A DNA stretch of 64,000 bases from Mixophyes australis (Eukaryota > Chordata > Amphibia > Anura > Limnodynastidae): assembly GCA_036250195.1 (NCBI GenBank), contig JAVHZZ010000011.1:50537311-50601310 (forward strand), in the 5' to 3' direction. The position numbers were made by a program, and so were the translations under genes. This document shows positions 33,383 through 44,025 of the stretch, one piece after another. The notes under the pieces were generated by a model that was not told the DNA's origin, made no database searches, and was given only the letters and a program-made list of their open reading frames with translations. Within the stretch, counting starts at the first letter, position 1. Each line of letters begins with the position of its first letter.

Positions 33383-35131
33383 CCTGCACTGGAGAGGTCA
33401 GTCTGGGGACTCTTACTTCCTCTCCAACTTCTTTTCCAGACCTAACCTGTTCCTTTCCTGTCACCTTGCATCTACTTTCAGGGCCCAGGTCGTCCAAGGC
33501 CTTGTTGGATTCAGGAGCAGCTGAGAACTTTATATCACAATCGCTAGTAACACAACTTGCGCTGCCCACTGTTGCGCTGAGGAGGCCCATGGCCACTACT
33601 GGCATCGATGGCTCCCGTCTCCCTCACGGCAGTATTCTTAGACGTACCAAACCTATCTCCATGCAAGTGGGGGCCCTCCACTGGGAAAAAATTTCCTTTC
33701 TCGTCCTGCCATTGACCATCAGCCCAATCATCCTTGGATTACCATGGCTCCATCTACATTCACCCCATATGGATTGGCCTTCATCACAAATCACCGCATG
33801 GGGCCCAGCATGCTCTCACCACTGCCTGACACCGGTCAAGCCTCTCGGCTTCACGCAAATTCCAGAACCCACTACTGTTATCCTACCGCACCAATATTCT
33901 TAGTTTGTGGATGTCTTCTCTAAAGTCTCTTATGAGCGTCTACCACCCCACCGACATTGGGACTGTCCCATCGATCTCCTTCCGGGGAAAACCCCTCCTC
34001 GAGGCCGAGTCTATCCGCTCTCACTACCCGAGACAGAGGCTACTACACGTTAAATCAAGGAAAATCTGCAACGAGGCTTCATTAGACCGTCCTCATCACC
34101 TGCCGGAGCCGGGTTTTTCTTTGTGAAGAAGAAAGATGGAGCACTCCGTCCTTGCATTGACTACAGAGGCTTGAACACCATCACTATTAAAAACCACTAC
34201 CCTATTCCTTTGATCACCGAGCTATTCGATCGCATTAAGGGTGCGAGGATCTTTACTAAATTCGATCTCCGCGGTGCATACAACCTGATTCGGATACGCT
34301 CTGGGGATGAGTGGAAGATGGCTTTTAATACACGGGACGGTCATTACGAATACCTAGTAATGCCGTTCGGCCTATGCAACGCTCCTGCTGTTTTTCAAAG
34401 CTTTATTAACAAAATCTTCCGTGATTTGCTATATTCCTACGTAGTGGTATATCTAGACGACATTCTAATATTCTCCAGAGACCTTTCCTCTCATCGCCTA
34501 CATGTGGCTGAAGTTCTTTCCAGATTACGCATCAACCGTTTATTCTGCAAGTTGGAAAAGTGCATTTTCGAGGCCTCTAAATTGCCTTTCCTGGGCTATT
34601 TAGTGTCTGGATCAGGCCTACAAATGGATCCCGGGAAAGATCGTGCTATAATCGACTGGCCCCAACCAACCACACTCAAAGCCATTCAACCTTTCCTGGG
34701 TTTCTCCAATTATTATAGACGGTTTATTGCTAGTTATTCCTCTATTGTGGCACCTCTGATAGCTCTTACCCGAAAAGGAGCGACACCACATGTTTGGTCC
34801 CCAGAAGCGTTAGAAGCTTTCCACTTTCTCAAAAGAGCCTTTTCCTCGGCACCTATCCTCCAGCAACCCGATATTTCTCTTCCTTTCTTTCTAGAAGTGG
34901 ATGCATCCTCCGCCGGTGTGGGGGCAGTTCTTTCTCAAAAAAACTCCCAAGGCAGGTTCCATCCATGTGCATTCTTCTCACGCAAATTCCTGCCAGCAGA
35001 GAGTAATTACGCCATCGGGGACAAAGAACTTCTGGCCATGATGTTGGCTCTAAACGAGTGGCGCTATCTTCTGGAGGGGGCTCGTCATCCAGTTACGATC
35101 TTCACGGATCATAAAAACCTACTCTATCTCC
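33310..35131 (+). pseudogene. pol: Pol of element B, first part: protease, reverse transcriptase, RNase H N-terminus
   Basis: In one frame the domains are: protease (KALLDSGAAENFIS, near 33500), linker, and RT with [48 protein letters not shown] and the catalytic [11 protein letters not shown]. RNase H follows ([27 protein letters not shown]). In-frame stops are TAG at 33901-33903 and TAA at 34051-34053, both in the protease-RT linker. The RT itself (34123 to the solo LTR) is open and all its main motifs are present. A solo LTR interrupts RNase H at 35132. Confidence 0.95.
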
Positions 35132-35945
35132 TGTTATGTGCGTATTGTCGCTAACCAATAACGATTGTCGAACCTCGATTTGTGTTTCCAAAGCACAAAG
35201 ATTTATTCGCAATAAGTGGAAAAATATGCTCAAGCGAAGTAATAGTAAATACAGCCGTTACTTATCGCAGGCGCTCTGGATCCAGTGCAGTCATTCAATC
35301 CTGAAGTCTGGGGACAAGATGTCTGCACTCTGGATCACAAGCTGCTGCTTATATACACAATCAAATACAGTAATACAATGAAGATGGTATGGCTTGCATC
35401 TATTGGTCCGGGTCTCAGGAATGTCCAAGGGGTCGTCAATCATTGGCTGGTTCATCCTAAGGAATCCAAAGGAGGGGGTCATCTCTGCAGGGGGTATGCT
35501 CTGCTCTTCCCGCCAGGATTCCTTAGTCTTAAGTAGTTCATAATTCCCTATCATTCATAACTTGCGTAGTGAACCAAACAGTAGGATATGTAACAAGGTT
35601 CATTATGATACCACTCATGATGTTATTCCTTTAACCCGTTCCGTGTATTTCACTAATATGCATGTAACTCTGATATGACATATAAATACTACTATATTTC
35701 GACATAACTGACTATGTGTTGCAACTACCATTAATGTGTACTATTTTATAAGTATGCGTGTTTGTGCGAATGTATGGTAAAAGACCAATTACTGTTGCTG
35801 CCACGTGTAGTGGATGCGTACGCCCTTTCACGCCATAGCGTGCCCTTGTACGTCGATGCGTACCGTACGCATCTTTTCAAACAAAGACAACCAAGTTTGC
35901 TAGACTTTAATTGAAATGACTTTATCCAATTTACTGACTTCGACA
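35132..35945 (-). mobile_element. Solo LTR of 814 bp with TSD CTCC inside RNase H of element B
   Basis: The block has TG...CA ends (TGTTATGTGCG ... GACTTCGACA on plus) and is flanked by CTCC at 35128-35131 and 35946-35949. Ignoring it and one CTCC, the RNase H frame is continuous. On the minus strand it shows a TATA box (GTATATAAGC near 35350-35360) and an AATAAA signal near 35200, so it is oriented opposite to element B. A 4-bp duplication differs from the 5-bp ones of the gypsy LTRs here and points to another group, possibly an endogenous retrovirus-like element. Its internal region is absent. Confidence 0.87.
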
Positions 35946-37467
35946 CTCCAGACAGCCCAATGCCTGAATCCACGTCAAGCCCGCTGGTCGCTTTTCTTTA
36001 CCCGATTTGATCTGCAGGTCACTTTCAAACCCAGAATAAAAAATAAGAAGGCGGATGCATTATCTCTGGCTTTTCCAGGAAATTTAGGAGCAGACACTTT
36101 CTATCTTGGACTCTAAATGTCTAAAACTATTTTCAACAACTTCAGCTCCTAGTCCCCCTCAGGGGAAAACATTTGTTCCTCCTCATTTACGGAAGAGTCT
36201 CCTACGCTGGTCCCATGCTTCACGATTTGCAGGTCATCTTGGCTCCTGTAAAACGTCAGAATTACTCTCTCGACAGTACTGGTGGCCCAATTTCCACTCC
36301 GAAGTTAAAGATTTCGTGGCTGCCTGTCCTACCTGTGCTCAAAACAAAACCCCCCGCCAAGTCCCACAGGGGCTACTCCACCCTCTTCCACTACCTACCA
36401 AACCGTGGACTCATATTAGCATGGATTTTATCACTGACTTACCCCCAGCTAATAAATTCAATACCATCTGGGTCATTGTGGACCGCTTCTCTAAAATGGC
36501 ACACTTCGTTCCACTCATCGGTCTTCCGTCCTCAGTATGTCTGGCTCAACATTTCATAAAGGAAATTTTCCGACTACATGGCTGTCCCGCTAAAATTGTC
36601 TCGGATCGTGGGGTGCAGTTTGTCTCGAAATTCTGGAGGTCCCTTTGTCATCTTCTGGGCATCCGTCTAAAAATTCTCATCCGCGTATCATCCCCAGACC
36701 AACGGCCAGACGGAAAGGGTAAACCAAGATCTTGAAACGTTTCTCAGGATATTTTCCTCAGCCAATCAGAGGAATTGGGTGGATTTATTACCCTGGGCGG
36801 AATTTGTTCACAATAATTCCTTTCATGAATCCACATCATCCACTCCCTTCTCCGTGGTATTTAGGCACCATCCTCGCATGCCAGAATTTTCAGCCCTCCC
36901 TCCCACCCAAGTGCCAGCAGTTAACACCCTTCGGCAGGACTTTCTATCCATCTGGTCTCGAGTTCGGAAGGCTCTTAAAAAATCCTCCACTCGCTACAAG
37001 TTAGCAGCAGATAAGAAACGCAGAGCTGTTCCTCTGTTGAAGATTGGCGACAAGGTATGGTTATCTACAAAGAATATTTGTCTTAAAGTACCCTGTATGA
37101 AACTGGCTCCTCGCTACATTGGTCCTTATAGGATCATTCAAGTAATCAGTTTGGTTTGTTTTAAGCTACGACTACCATCCACTCTGCGTATTGCTAATGC
37201 CTTTCATATTTCCCTATTGAGACCGCGCATCATTAATTGATTCACTGTGCCCGTTACATCTACTACTCCTCTTTCCCTCCAACAAACTGACGAATTTGAG
37301 ATCAGCCATATTCTGGATTCCAAGAGTTCTAGGGGAACAATCAAGTATCTAGTTGACTGGAAAGGGTACGGCCCCGAAGAGCGCTCCTGGGTACGGGCTG
37401 CAGACATCTGTGCTCCTCTTCTGCTGAAAAAATTTCATTCCAGATTTCCGAAGAAACCAGGTCCTAG
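35946..37467 (+). pseudogene. pol: Pol of element B, second part: RNase H end, integrase and chromodomain
   Basis: After the solo LTR the frame reads [16 protein letters not shown] and KKADALS (RNase H to linker). A frameshift near 36105 leads into integrase: HHCC zinc finger (HASRFAGHLG, CPTCAQNK), core with MDFITDLPP and KIVSDRGVQFVSKFW, then a second frameshift near 36680 before the Glu-bearing AYHPQTNGQTERVNQ block. A GPY motif (YIGPYRIIQV) and LRIANAFHISLLRP follow, then a TGA at 37238-37240. Past it, in frame, is a chromodomain (FEISHILDSK, KYLVDWKGYGPEERSW), which can direct integration to modified histones. A solo LTR cuts the last codons. Confidence 0.93.
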
Positions 37468-39386
37468 TGTCACTCACCAGATTGTGAGTGCTTCTTCCCG
37501 TAGGTTTAGGAACCGTGGCCATCCGCCATCCTGAGGGTCTGCGCATGCGCAGCCCTTTCAAAACCTTCAGTACCTGTTCCTTTAACTTAATTGGCAGATC
37601 AGGCAACACTCCCTATATTAAGCACCTGTGGTCAATACCACGTTGCCTGATCTTGGAGTCTCATTCCCCATGAGCCTCTGAAGGTGTTCCTGTGTTTCCT
37701 CGTGTATTCAGCGCTGCTGATTCCTGTGGTTTTCAGACCACTTCTACTCCTGTGGTTTCCAGACCACTTCAACTCTGCTGTGTTTCATCGTGACTGTTAG
37801 CTGATTCCTATCCGCTGCCTCCGTGCACTACAGTCTTCAAACCACTTCAACTCTGCTGTGTTTCATCAAGACTGTTAGCTGATTCCTATCCGCTGCCTCC
37901 GTGCACTACAGTCTTCAAACCACTTCAACTCTGCTGTGTTTCATCATAACTGTTAGCTGATTCCTAATCGCTGCCTCCGTGCACTACAGTCTTCAAACCA
38001 CTTCAACTCTGCTGTGTTTCATCGTGACTGTTAGCTGATTCCTATCCGCTGCCTCCGTGCACTACAGTCCTCAGACCACTTCAACCCTCCTGTGTTTCAT
38101 CGTGACTGTTTGGCTGATTCCTATCTGCTGCCTCCGTGCGCTTCAGTCTTCAGCTCATCTCAACTCTCCCGTGTTCCTCGAGACTGCTACAGCTGATTCC
38201 TATCCGCTGCTCTCCGTGCTCAACAGTTCCAGCTCAGCTCTGCTCTCCCGTGTTTCATCGTGGCTGCACCTGCTGGTTGCTATCCGCTACCTCCGTGTAC
38301 CTGCAGAGTCCTGCTGGCTGCTACTCCTCAGTTCTACTCGTGTCTACAACAGCTGATCCGCTCTCCGTGCTTCTCAAGTGTTCCTGCTGGTCTCTACTCC
38401 CAGTCTGCATCGGATCTGCGCCTCACTGCTTTCATCTCGTCTAGACCATCGCTACTCTTCAGGGTCCTCCAGGAGTCCAGTTCTACATACTACTGCTTCC
38501 TGAGTATTTGTTCCCCTGCTGGTCTACCTACCTGTGCGCTGCACCTACTTGATTACCGCTTCACCCTCCAGGGACTTCGCATCCTGCCGGCCTTCAGTCG
38601 TTCAGGTATATCTGCACTCCTGTCTGACAGCCTGCTCCTGAACCACGGTATGCATACTTCTCATTGACTGTGCTGGTGTATTGCATATCTTGCTGGACTG
38701 AGTTGTTCTCCTCTGGAGTTTACTATCCGCTGAGACTATTGCCATCATTGACTGTGTTATCTTTTGCCCGGATAGTTCCTGTGACTTTCTATTATTGCAG
38801 TGCTGTTCAGTCATTACTATATTGTGCATGTCATTGTGAATCAAGTTCAAGGTGCCCGTGTATCCTCTGTATTGCAGTCTCTCCCCGTGCTCCTCCTCAC
38901 ATATATATTCAGTGGTACAACTTGCTAGTGGCAGACCACTGATCCCTGTTTCCTGTGTCACCTGTTCCAGTATCCTCTCACATAGCAGTGGTACAACTTG
39001 CTAATGCAGACCACTGACTCCCCGGATACCTCCACTTGGATTCCATTCCTTCACCCAGACAGCGGTACAACTTGCTAACCGCAGATCGCTGACTCTCATC
39101 ACCTCCTCATTTCTGTTGGACATTCCTCCTCACTATAGCGGTGGTACAACTTGCTACCGCAGACCACTGACTACCCTCACGTGTCCTTTGTCCATACAGT
39201 TCCTCGTGTATTACTACATATATATTACCAGTGCTGCTAGTCATAGACTTTCCTGAGCATCTCTATCATCTGCTGTCTCCTGTTCCATGATCACCCTGCT
39301 ACCAGAGTACCATATTACCACCTATACTGCTCTGGTAAGCTTATCACCTGGTGATCCCTGGGTAAAGACTCCTAGTGCCCGTGACA
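37468..39386 (+). mobile_element. Family-A solo LTR, 1919 bp, TSD CCTAG
   Basis: It starts TGTCACTCACCAG and ends GTGCCCGTGACA, and is flanked by CCTAG (37463-37467, 39387-39391). It is the same family as the LTR of the element at left (1-4451) but inserted in element B between the chromodomain and the polypurine tract. It includes GCCTGATCTT (37644-37654), the predicted RNA start of family A, and four hairpin modules at 38910-39169. It is longer than the LTR at 2893-4451 mainly through more copies of a ~79-bp tandem repeat. Confidence 0.95.
37730..38120 (+). repeat. ~79-bp tandem repeat within the family-A LTR
   Basis: About five units run from ACCACTTCAACTCTGCTGTG through TTTCATCGTGACTGTTAGC to GATTCCTATCCGCTGCCTCC and GTGCACTACAGTCTTCAAA. 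The minus-strand LTR has about three units (3900-4190). Confidence 0.9.
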
Positions 39387-39407
39387 CCTAGGTGTTCAGT
39401 GCCCACC

Positions 39408-39424
39408 TTTAAAGGGGGAGGTAC
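39408..39424 (+). promoter_or_regulatory. Polypurine tract of element B
   Basis: The purine-rich AAAGGGGGAGGTAC directly precedes the 3' LTR at 39425. It would prime plus-strand DNA synthesis. The inserted solo LTR left it intact. Confidence 0.85.
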
Positions 39425-40192
39425 TGTCACACGCCGGACTCCCGCTGTCTCCCCGGAAGCCGGCGCCTGTCCCCGCTGATTCCGGAGGCCTCCTCCACCA
39501 GGATCCCCCCTGTTAAGCAAAACTCACTTACCTGGTTCCACGCCGCTGCCACCGTCCAGCGCTGTCTGTTCCCTTCTTCCGTTCGGAGCTCAGTGTTCTG
39601 CGCATGCGCAGAGCTGTCTAGCCCTTTTCTGTGCTCTCACTGCCCTCTATTGGCTGCCTAATAGGAACTGCACTATATCTAAGCCCTATGACCAGAACTC
39701 AATGCTGGTTCTTTCAGTCAGTCCCTGACTCTAGTATTGGATACAGCTCCCGTGTTTTTGCTCCTCTCCGAGTTTCCAAGCCGCTATCCCTCCGGGAACA
39801 CCACCTCTAGGTGGCTACACTACCGAAGCTCCGGTCAGCACCCCCAAGTGGCAACTATATTCTATTTCTGCAAACCAACTTCCGAGTATCTACGTTGCAG
39901 TACCTTCCTGCTATTTCCACTCCCAAGTGGCAACGTCGCTGAACATTACCGGCATCATCAATATCAAGTGGCAAGTTTATTCCTAATTGATTCTACGCTC
40001 TCTCTATTGTGGTTCACTGGGAACTTCCTTAGGGGACCGCGACCTGCAAGTGGAAGCCGCAAAAGCCCATATTCCCTTGCGGGAATCACTGGTGAATACC
40101 TTTCACTTGTTAGACTCCGCGCCCCTAGCGAGAGTAACGCCAATCCCGGCTGAACTACTAGGATCCGGTTTTAACCCTACTGGTACGTGACA
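39425..40192 (+). mobile_element. 3' LTR of element B
   Basis: It is 768 bp and nearly identical to 31695-32442, with TATATC and GCTGGTTCTT preserved. It ends GTACGTGACA and is followed by the GTACC duplication. Confidence 0.95.
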
Positions 40193-40197
40193 GTACC

Positions 40198-41235
40198 TTT
40201 CTGGTTTTTAACCACACATTTGCCCTCTGCGAATTTGACCTCGTAACCTTTTTCTCAAGGATGCTTATGGCGATAAGGTTGTTTTCCAACTCTGGTACAT
40301 ACAAGCTGTCTTGGATATTTGTGACGATGGTTTCACCTTTTACATTCAGGTGAACTGTGATAGTCCCAATGTCATGCTAGCTGTGAGGATTAGACCCACT
40401 TACTGGTATTGGCGCAGCTAATCTAGGAGGCACGGAGTCTAAAGTGCCCCAGGTCTTTGCCAGGGACCCCCGCAAGGAGGTTTGGGCTTCGCGGCAGAGA
40501 CACGCATGTCGCTGCCCTCAAAGGTAGCCACAAGTGAGGTGAATAAAGGCAGGTCGGGCAGTCTGGGTCAGAACCGTGCAGGAAAACAGAAGCAAGGGAG
40601 CAGGCAAAAAGCAGAGTCAGGAATGCAGGAGTCAAGCCGGGAGATTCAAGTTGAGCCAAAAAGGAGGTTCCAGAAGCAGAGTCAGACAATCCGGGTCACT
40701 AGCCAAAAGTACATCAGGGTTCAGCAATGTGGAATTCAGAAGCTGGAGCAAAAGGTAGACTTTGACACTCTGGCCCAGAATGGCGCTAGAGAATGCCTTA
40801 AATAGATGCAGGGACTACCTTTTTGGTGGCAGGGAGATCGGCGGTCAGAGTCAGCTGACCGCCGACAGGAAGCCAGGAAGAAGTGTCCCGTTGCCTAACG
40901 GGGTGCGCATGCGCCGGTGCCCGCCGGCAAGTAAGCTAGACGCGTCCCACTGCTAGGCAACAGGACGTGATAGTTCGAAAGAGGAGGACGTCCATTCCCG
41001 GCACTTCCAGAATGTGCGGGGACAGGCCTGACACAAGACTTTTGTTGCAGTAAGAACCTTCCCACCAATTCCTTTTATTGTAACTGTATCACATGGTTTC
41101 AATGAACTGAACCATTCCTGATTGCAGCTCAAATGTTTTGTGGCCCCCGAGTCCATATACCAGTAGTGTTTCTTATGACTATCTGCTACATTCAATGCAG
41201 ACTCCTTAGGTTTTTCATGCTTTTTCTGTTACGCA
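40198..41235 (-). pseudogene. pol: Copia protease region, split by a solo LTR
   Basis: On the minus strand 41195-41034 encodes HYWYMDSGATKHLSCNQEWF and GIGGKVLTATKV, with the DSGA protease motif. After the LTR, 40376-40198 continues with DIGTITVHLNVKGE, TNIQDSLYVPELENNLIAIS and GYEVKFAEGKC. Element B follows at 40192. The GAG-pre-integrase part resumes at 31689. The pieces line up with no obvious loss apart from the insertions. Confidence 0.88.
40382..41033 (-). mobile_element. Solo LTR in the copia protease
   Basis: On the minus strand it starts TGTCAGGCCTGTCCCCGCAC, close to the start of the solo LTR at 53299 (TGTCAGGCGCTGTCCCCGCA), and ends near CTAATCCTCACA. The flanks CTAGC and CAAGA match at only 3 of 5 positions, so the target duplication has decayed or the end is off by a few bases. 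The plus strand holds Gln/Arg-rich direct repeats that make spurious ORFs. Confidence 0.75.
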
Positions 41236-41645
41236 CAGGCCCGGAGCTCCCATTAGGCAAGGTTAGGCACTTGCCTAGGGCGCCGGGCTCTGGAGGGTGC
41301 CTGGAGGACGCCACAGATTAAAATTTCTTTAAAACTGTGCGGCGACCGCTGACCATACCTTTCACGACCGCCGCACAGCTTCACATACATCCACAGGGAG
41401 GGACTATTGATCATCACCACTGCCGCCTCTCTGCTCCGCCTCCTCCCCTCCACTCACTGACTGTCGAGCCGTGACATCATCATCACGGCCCGACAGTGTC
41501 AGTGAGTGGAGGGGAGCAGACGGAGCAGAGAGGAGGCAAGTTAAGGTAAGAAAAGACGGGGGGGGTGCACCAATTTTGAAAATGGGGCAGGGGCGCCGAT
41601 TTTGAAAATGTGCCTAGGGTGCCAAGGACCCTAGCACCGGCCCTG
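41236..41645. mobile_element. Non-autonomous hAT element, 410 bp, in the copia gag-protease junction
   Basis: The ends CAGGCCCGG and, inverted, CAGGGCCGG are flanked by GTTACGCA (41228-41235) and GTTGCGCA (41646-41653), 7 of 8 identical. The centre is a ~55-bp hairpin (CCCCTCCACTCACTGAC ... GTCAGTGAGTGGAGGGG). It separates the copia zinc knuckle from the protease. No coding capacity. Confidence 0.88.
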
Positions 41646-42309
41646 GTTGCGCACCACTTCTGATTTTTGGTCTGCATTCAGATGCCTTGTGCCCCATCTT
41701 ATGACATATAAAGCATTTAAACTTAGGTTTCTTGAACTTTGCACTTTTTGTGAGTAGAGCGGTACTTTCAGTATTTGCCTCAACAGGAATTCTCTTTTTA
41801 AACTTTGCTCTTATGATTTCTGTCGTTAACTTGGTATCGTTAGACTCCAAAGCTATTACTAGGAAATCATACTCTGGTGTGAGATTCTGCAGCATCATCA
41901 TTGCGACTTCCTCATCGTTCACCTCTGCTCCCACAGATGCCGATTGCTGGGATATGGACACCATTTTGTCTATGTACTCATCCATGCTCTCACAAGTACT
42001 CAATTTAGTACCGTAAAGTGTATGCCTCGGGTTTATCCTTCTCATCAGACCTTTGTCCTCATACGCATTTTTCAAAGCAGTCCACATCTCACTTGCTGTA
42101 TGTTTATCATTAATGATAGAATACACGTGCTGTTCTATAGCAAAGATAGCAAAGCCAATGGTGCCCAAGGCTCTATTCACTTCATCAGAATTTGGACTGC
42201 TGTCTAGATCTACTGTGACTTTCCACAACTTATCCACATTAACTGTATTTGCATTGCAAATTTCCATGTTGCATAATTCTCAGAACCTTTTACTTTAGCA
42301 AAGTTCATA
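41646..42309 (-). pseudogene. gag: Copia gag with CCHC zinc knuckle
   Basis: From an ATG at 42307-42309 the minus strand encodes NFAKVKGSENYATWKFAMQ. After a frameshift near 42250 it continues WKVTVDLDSSPNSDEVNRAL, SEMWTALKNAYEDKGLMRR, STCESMDEYIDKMVSIS and MMMLQNLTPEYDFLVIALES, the UBN2/copia-type gag order. It ends with the zinc knuckle CFICHKMGHKASEC near 41665-41710. The protein would form the particle shell and bind RNA. Confidence 0.9.
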
Positions 42310-42440
42310 CTGGTGCCTGTGCTGTGCATGTTTTTTTGTGTACTGAATAAAGGACTGTTCTGTGATATATCAGCTTCCTTTTATTCTCTTGTACTTTTGT
42401 TATCTTTCTTTATGTTTAAGCGTTTACCTGAACACACGGT

Positions 42441-42456
42441 GCCTGGTCCCATAACC
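42441..42456 (-). promoter_or_regulatory. Copia primer-binding site (half-tRNA-Met type)
   Basis: On the minus strand, right after the LTR end ACCAACA, the sequence is GGTTATGGGACCAGGC. It resembles the PBS of Drosophila copia, which pairs with the anticodon-side half of initiator tRNA-Met instead of its 3' end. The resemblance is from memory of that PBS. Confidence 0.6.
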
Positions 42457-44025
42457 TGTTGGTTCTACCTTTTGATGTTAATAAAGGTGTTCAGTGGTGT
42501 TAATGTGGATGTTAAGCCACAACGCTTTTGTAACTTAAACAGGTTTCTGTTTATTAAAGACAATAACAACAGATGCAGCTCACAGTTGTTGGTAACTTGT
42601 AGTATAGCAGGCAATAACAGTATTATGCAGTCTTGTACACAGACACTTGTATACAGGGCCGCTGAGATGGGGGGGGGGGAGCGGGTACTAATTACCCGGG
42701 CCCGGGCTCGGTCGTTGCTGGGGGGAGCAGGGTAGTTAAAAAAAAACAAACCATACTCACGTGATTGCGGCGTCCCTCCTCTATGCTGCTGCTATCATCA
42801 TGTCACGCCCAGCATTCAGTCAGTCTGAGGCAATGGAGCACAGAGCAGCAGAGAAGACAAGAAAGAAGAGAGAAGTAAAGGTAAGTGAAGGGAGGAAAAC
42901 GGGGGGGGGGGGGGCAGCATGACACAGAGGGGTTAAAGAAAGGAGGGACAATAGCAGCATGACACAGAGGGGTTAAAGAAAGGAGGGACAATAGCATTAT
43001 GACACAGAGGGGTTAAAAAATGAGGGACAAGCAGCATGGCACAGAGGGGTTAAAGAAAAGAGGGACAAGCAGCATGGCACAGGGGTTTAAAAAAAAGAGG
43101 GACAAGCAGCATGGCACAGGGGGTTAAAGAAAAGAGGGACAAGCAGCATGGCACAGGGGGTTAAAAAACAGAGGGACAAGCAGCATGGCACAGGGGGTTA
43201 AAGAAAGGGGCAAAGGCAGCATGGAGGGCGCAGTGTGATCATAAGGGGGCATAGCGTGGTGATGATAAAGGGCCACAGTATTGTGTGTGTGATGGCATGG
43301 AGCTTTTGGCAATGTAGTGTGTGTGAGGTAGATGGTGGCTAATTAATGGCTGCTATTTTGTTTGCGGGGTAATGGGAATACTATTTTAATGTTGGGGCTG
43401 GAGGAAGGCCTAATTATTAATCATGGATGTTATTGATTTAATGGTGGGGATGGCTGTAATTTTCTAAATGTAGCCATTTTTTTTCCAAATAGGTCCTCCA
43501 ACATTCCAGGATCCGAACAAGCCGCAACCAAAGAAACCAGCAGCCACATGTGCTAAAAGTGAGATGAACAGGTGGGACAGAGCAGCATAGTGTGTGAAAT
43601 GTTGTGATTCTAGTAGGGACAATGCCAATGTTTGGTGAGCCCAGTGTGCGCAGGCCAAGACTGAACTCTTTCTGTACACTGCATTCTTCCTATACTACAC
43701 AAGGGTGCTAGATGTCCTGAAAGTCAGGAGTGCTTGGACAAATGTCACGCTCCGGGGAATTCAGGACCTAGTGATTTTATTGTGCTAGCCACGCCCCAAT
43801 GGCACATTGCCACGCCCCCAATTGTGTGACCATACCCATAAAATTTTTTAACGGTGGCTCAATTTTTTTTTGCTTACTCAACTATAAGGGGGGCCCCCAT
43901 GAATTTGTTGTACCAGGGCCCTGAATTCCTCTTGGCAGCCCTGCTTGTATATGTATATAATGGTGGTATACACTGCAGTTTTACAGATATGACTGCAGGT
44001 CTCTAATATATATTGCACATCCGAG
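42457..44025 (-). mobile_element. 5' LTR of the copia element, split by a hAT insertion
   Basis: The LTR covers 42457-42653 and about 43952-44025, interrupted by the hAT element at 42654-43943. On the minus strand it carries AATAAAC near 42555 and ends ACCAACA at 42457. The outer boundary near 44025 (GAGCA on plus) cannot be fixed, because the partner LTR is missing. Confidence 0.6.
42654..43943. mobile_element. Non-autonomous hAT element, 1290 bp, exact TSD CTTGTATA
   Basis: The ends CAGGGCCGCTGAGA and, inverted, CAGGGCTGCCAAGA are flanked by CTTGTATA at 42646-42653 and 43944-43951. It contains a tandem repeat (42915-43215; unit of about 35-40 bp with GACACAGAGGGGTTAAAGAA and AGGGACAA.AGCAGCAT). 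A 3' part is collinear with 20529-21029. It is inserted in the copia LTR. No transposase. Confidence 0.93.

Larger units (their letters stand above)
31695..40192 (+). mobile_element. Chromodomain Ty3/gypsy retrotransposon (element B), complete with both LTRs and TSD GTACC
   Basis: The LTRs (31695-32442 and 39425-40192) enclose gag, protease, RT, RNase H, integrase and chromodomain in that order. Perfect GTACC duplications flank it (31690-31694, 40193-40197). By eye the LTRs are about 97% identical apart from a 20-bp indel, pointing to a fairly recent insertion. Two solo LTRs have since entered it (35132-35945, 37468-39386). Its genes contain several stops and frameshifts. The chromodomain after integrase places it with the chromoviruses (the sushi-like group in vertebrates). 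Confidence 0.95.
28819..44025 (-). mobile_element. Ty1/copia retrotransposon, minus strand, 3'-truncated and filled with five insertions
   Basis: Read right to left the order is 5' LTR, half-tRNA-type PBS, gag with zinc knuckle, protease, integrase and N-terminal RT: the Ty1/copia order with integrase before RT. It has been split by a hAT element in the LTR (42654-43943), a hAT element after gag (41236-41645), a solo LTR in the protease (40382-41033), the complete Ty3/gypsy element B (31695-40192) and a solo LTR in the integrase/RT linker (29630-30927). The RT is cut before its catalytic YVDD motif and no 3' LTR remains. The outer end near 44025 is approximate. Confidence 0.9.
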
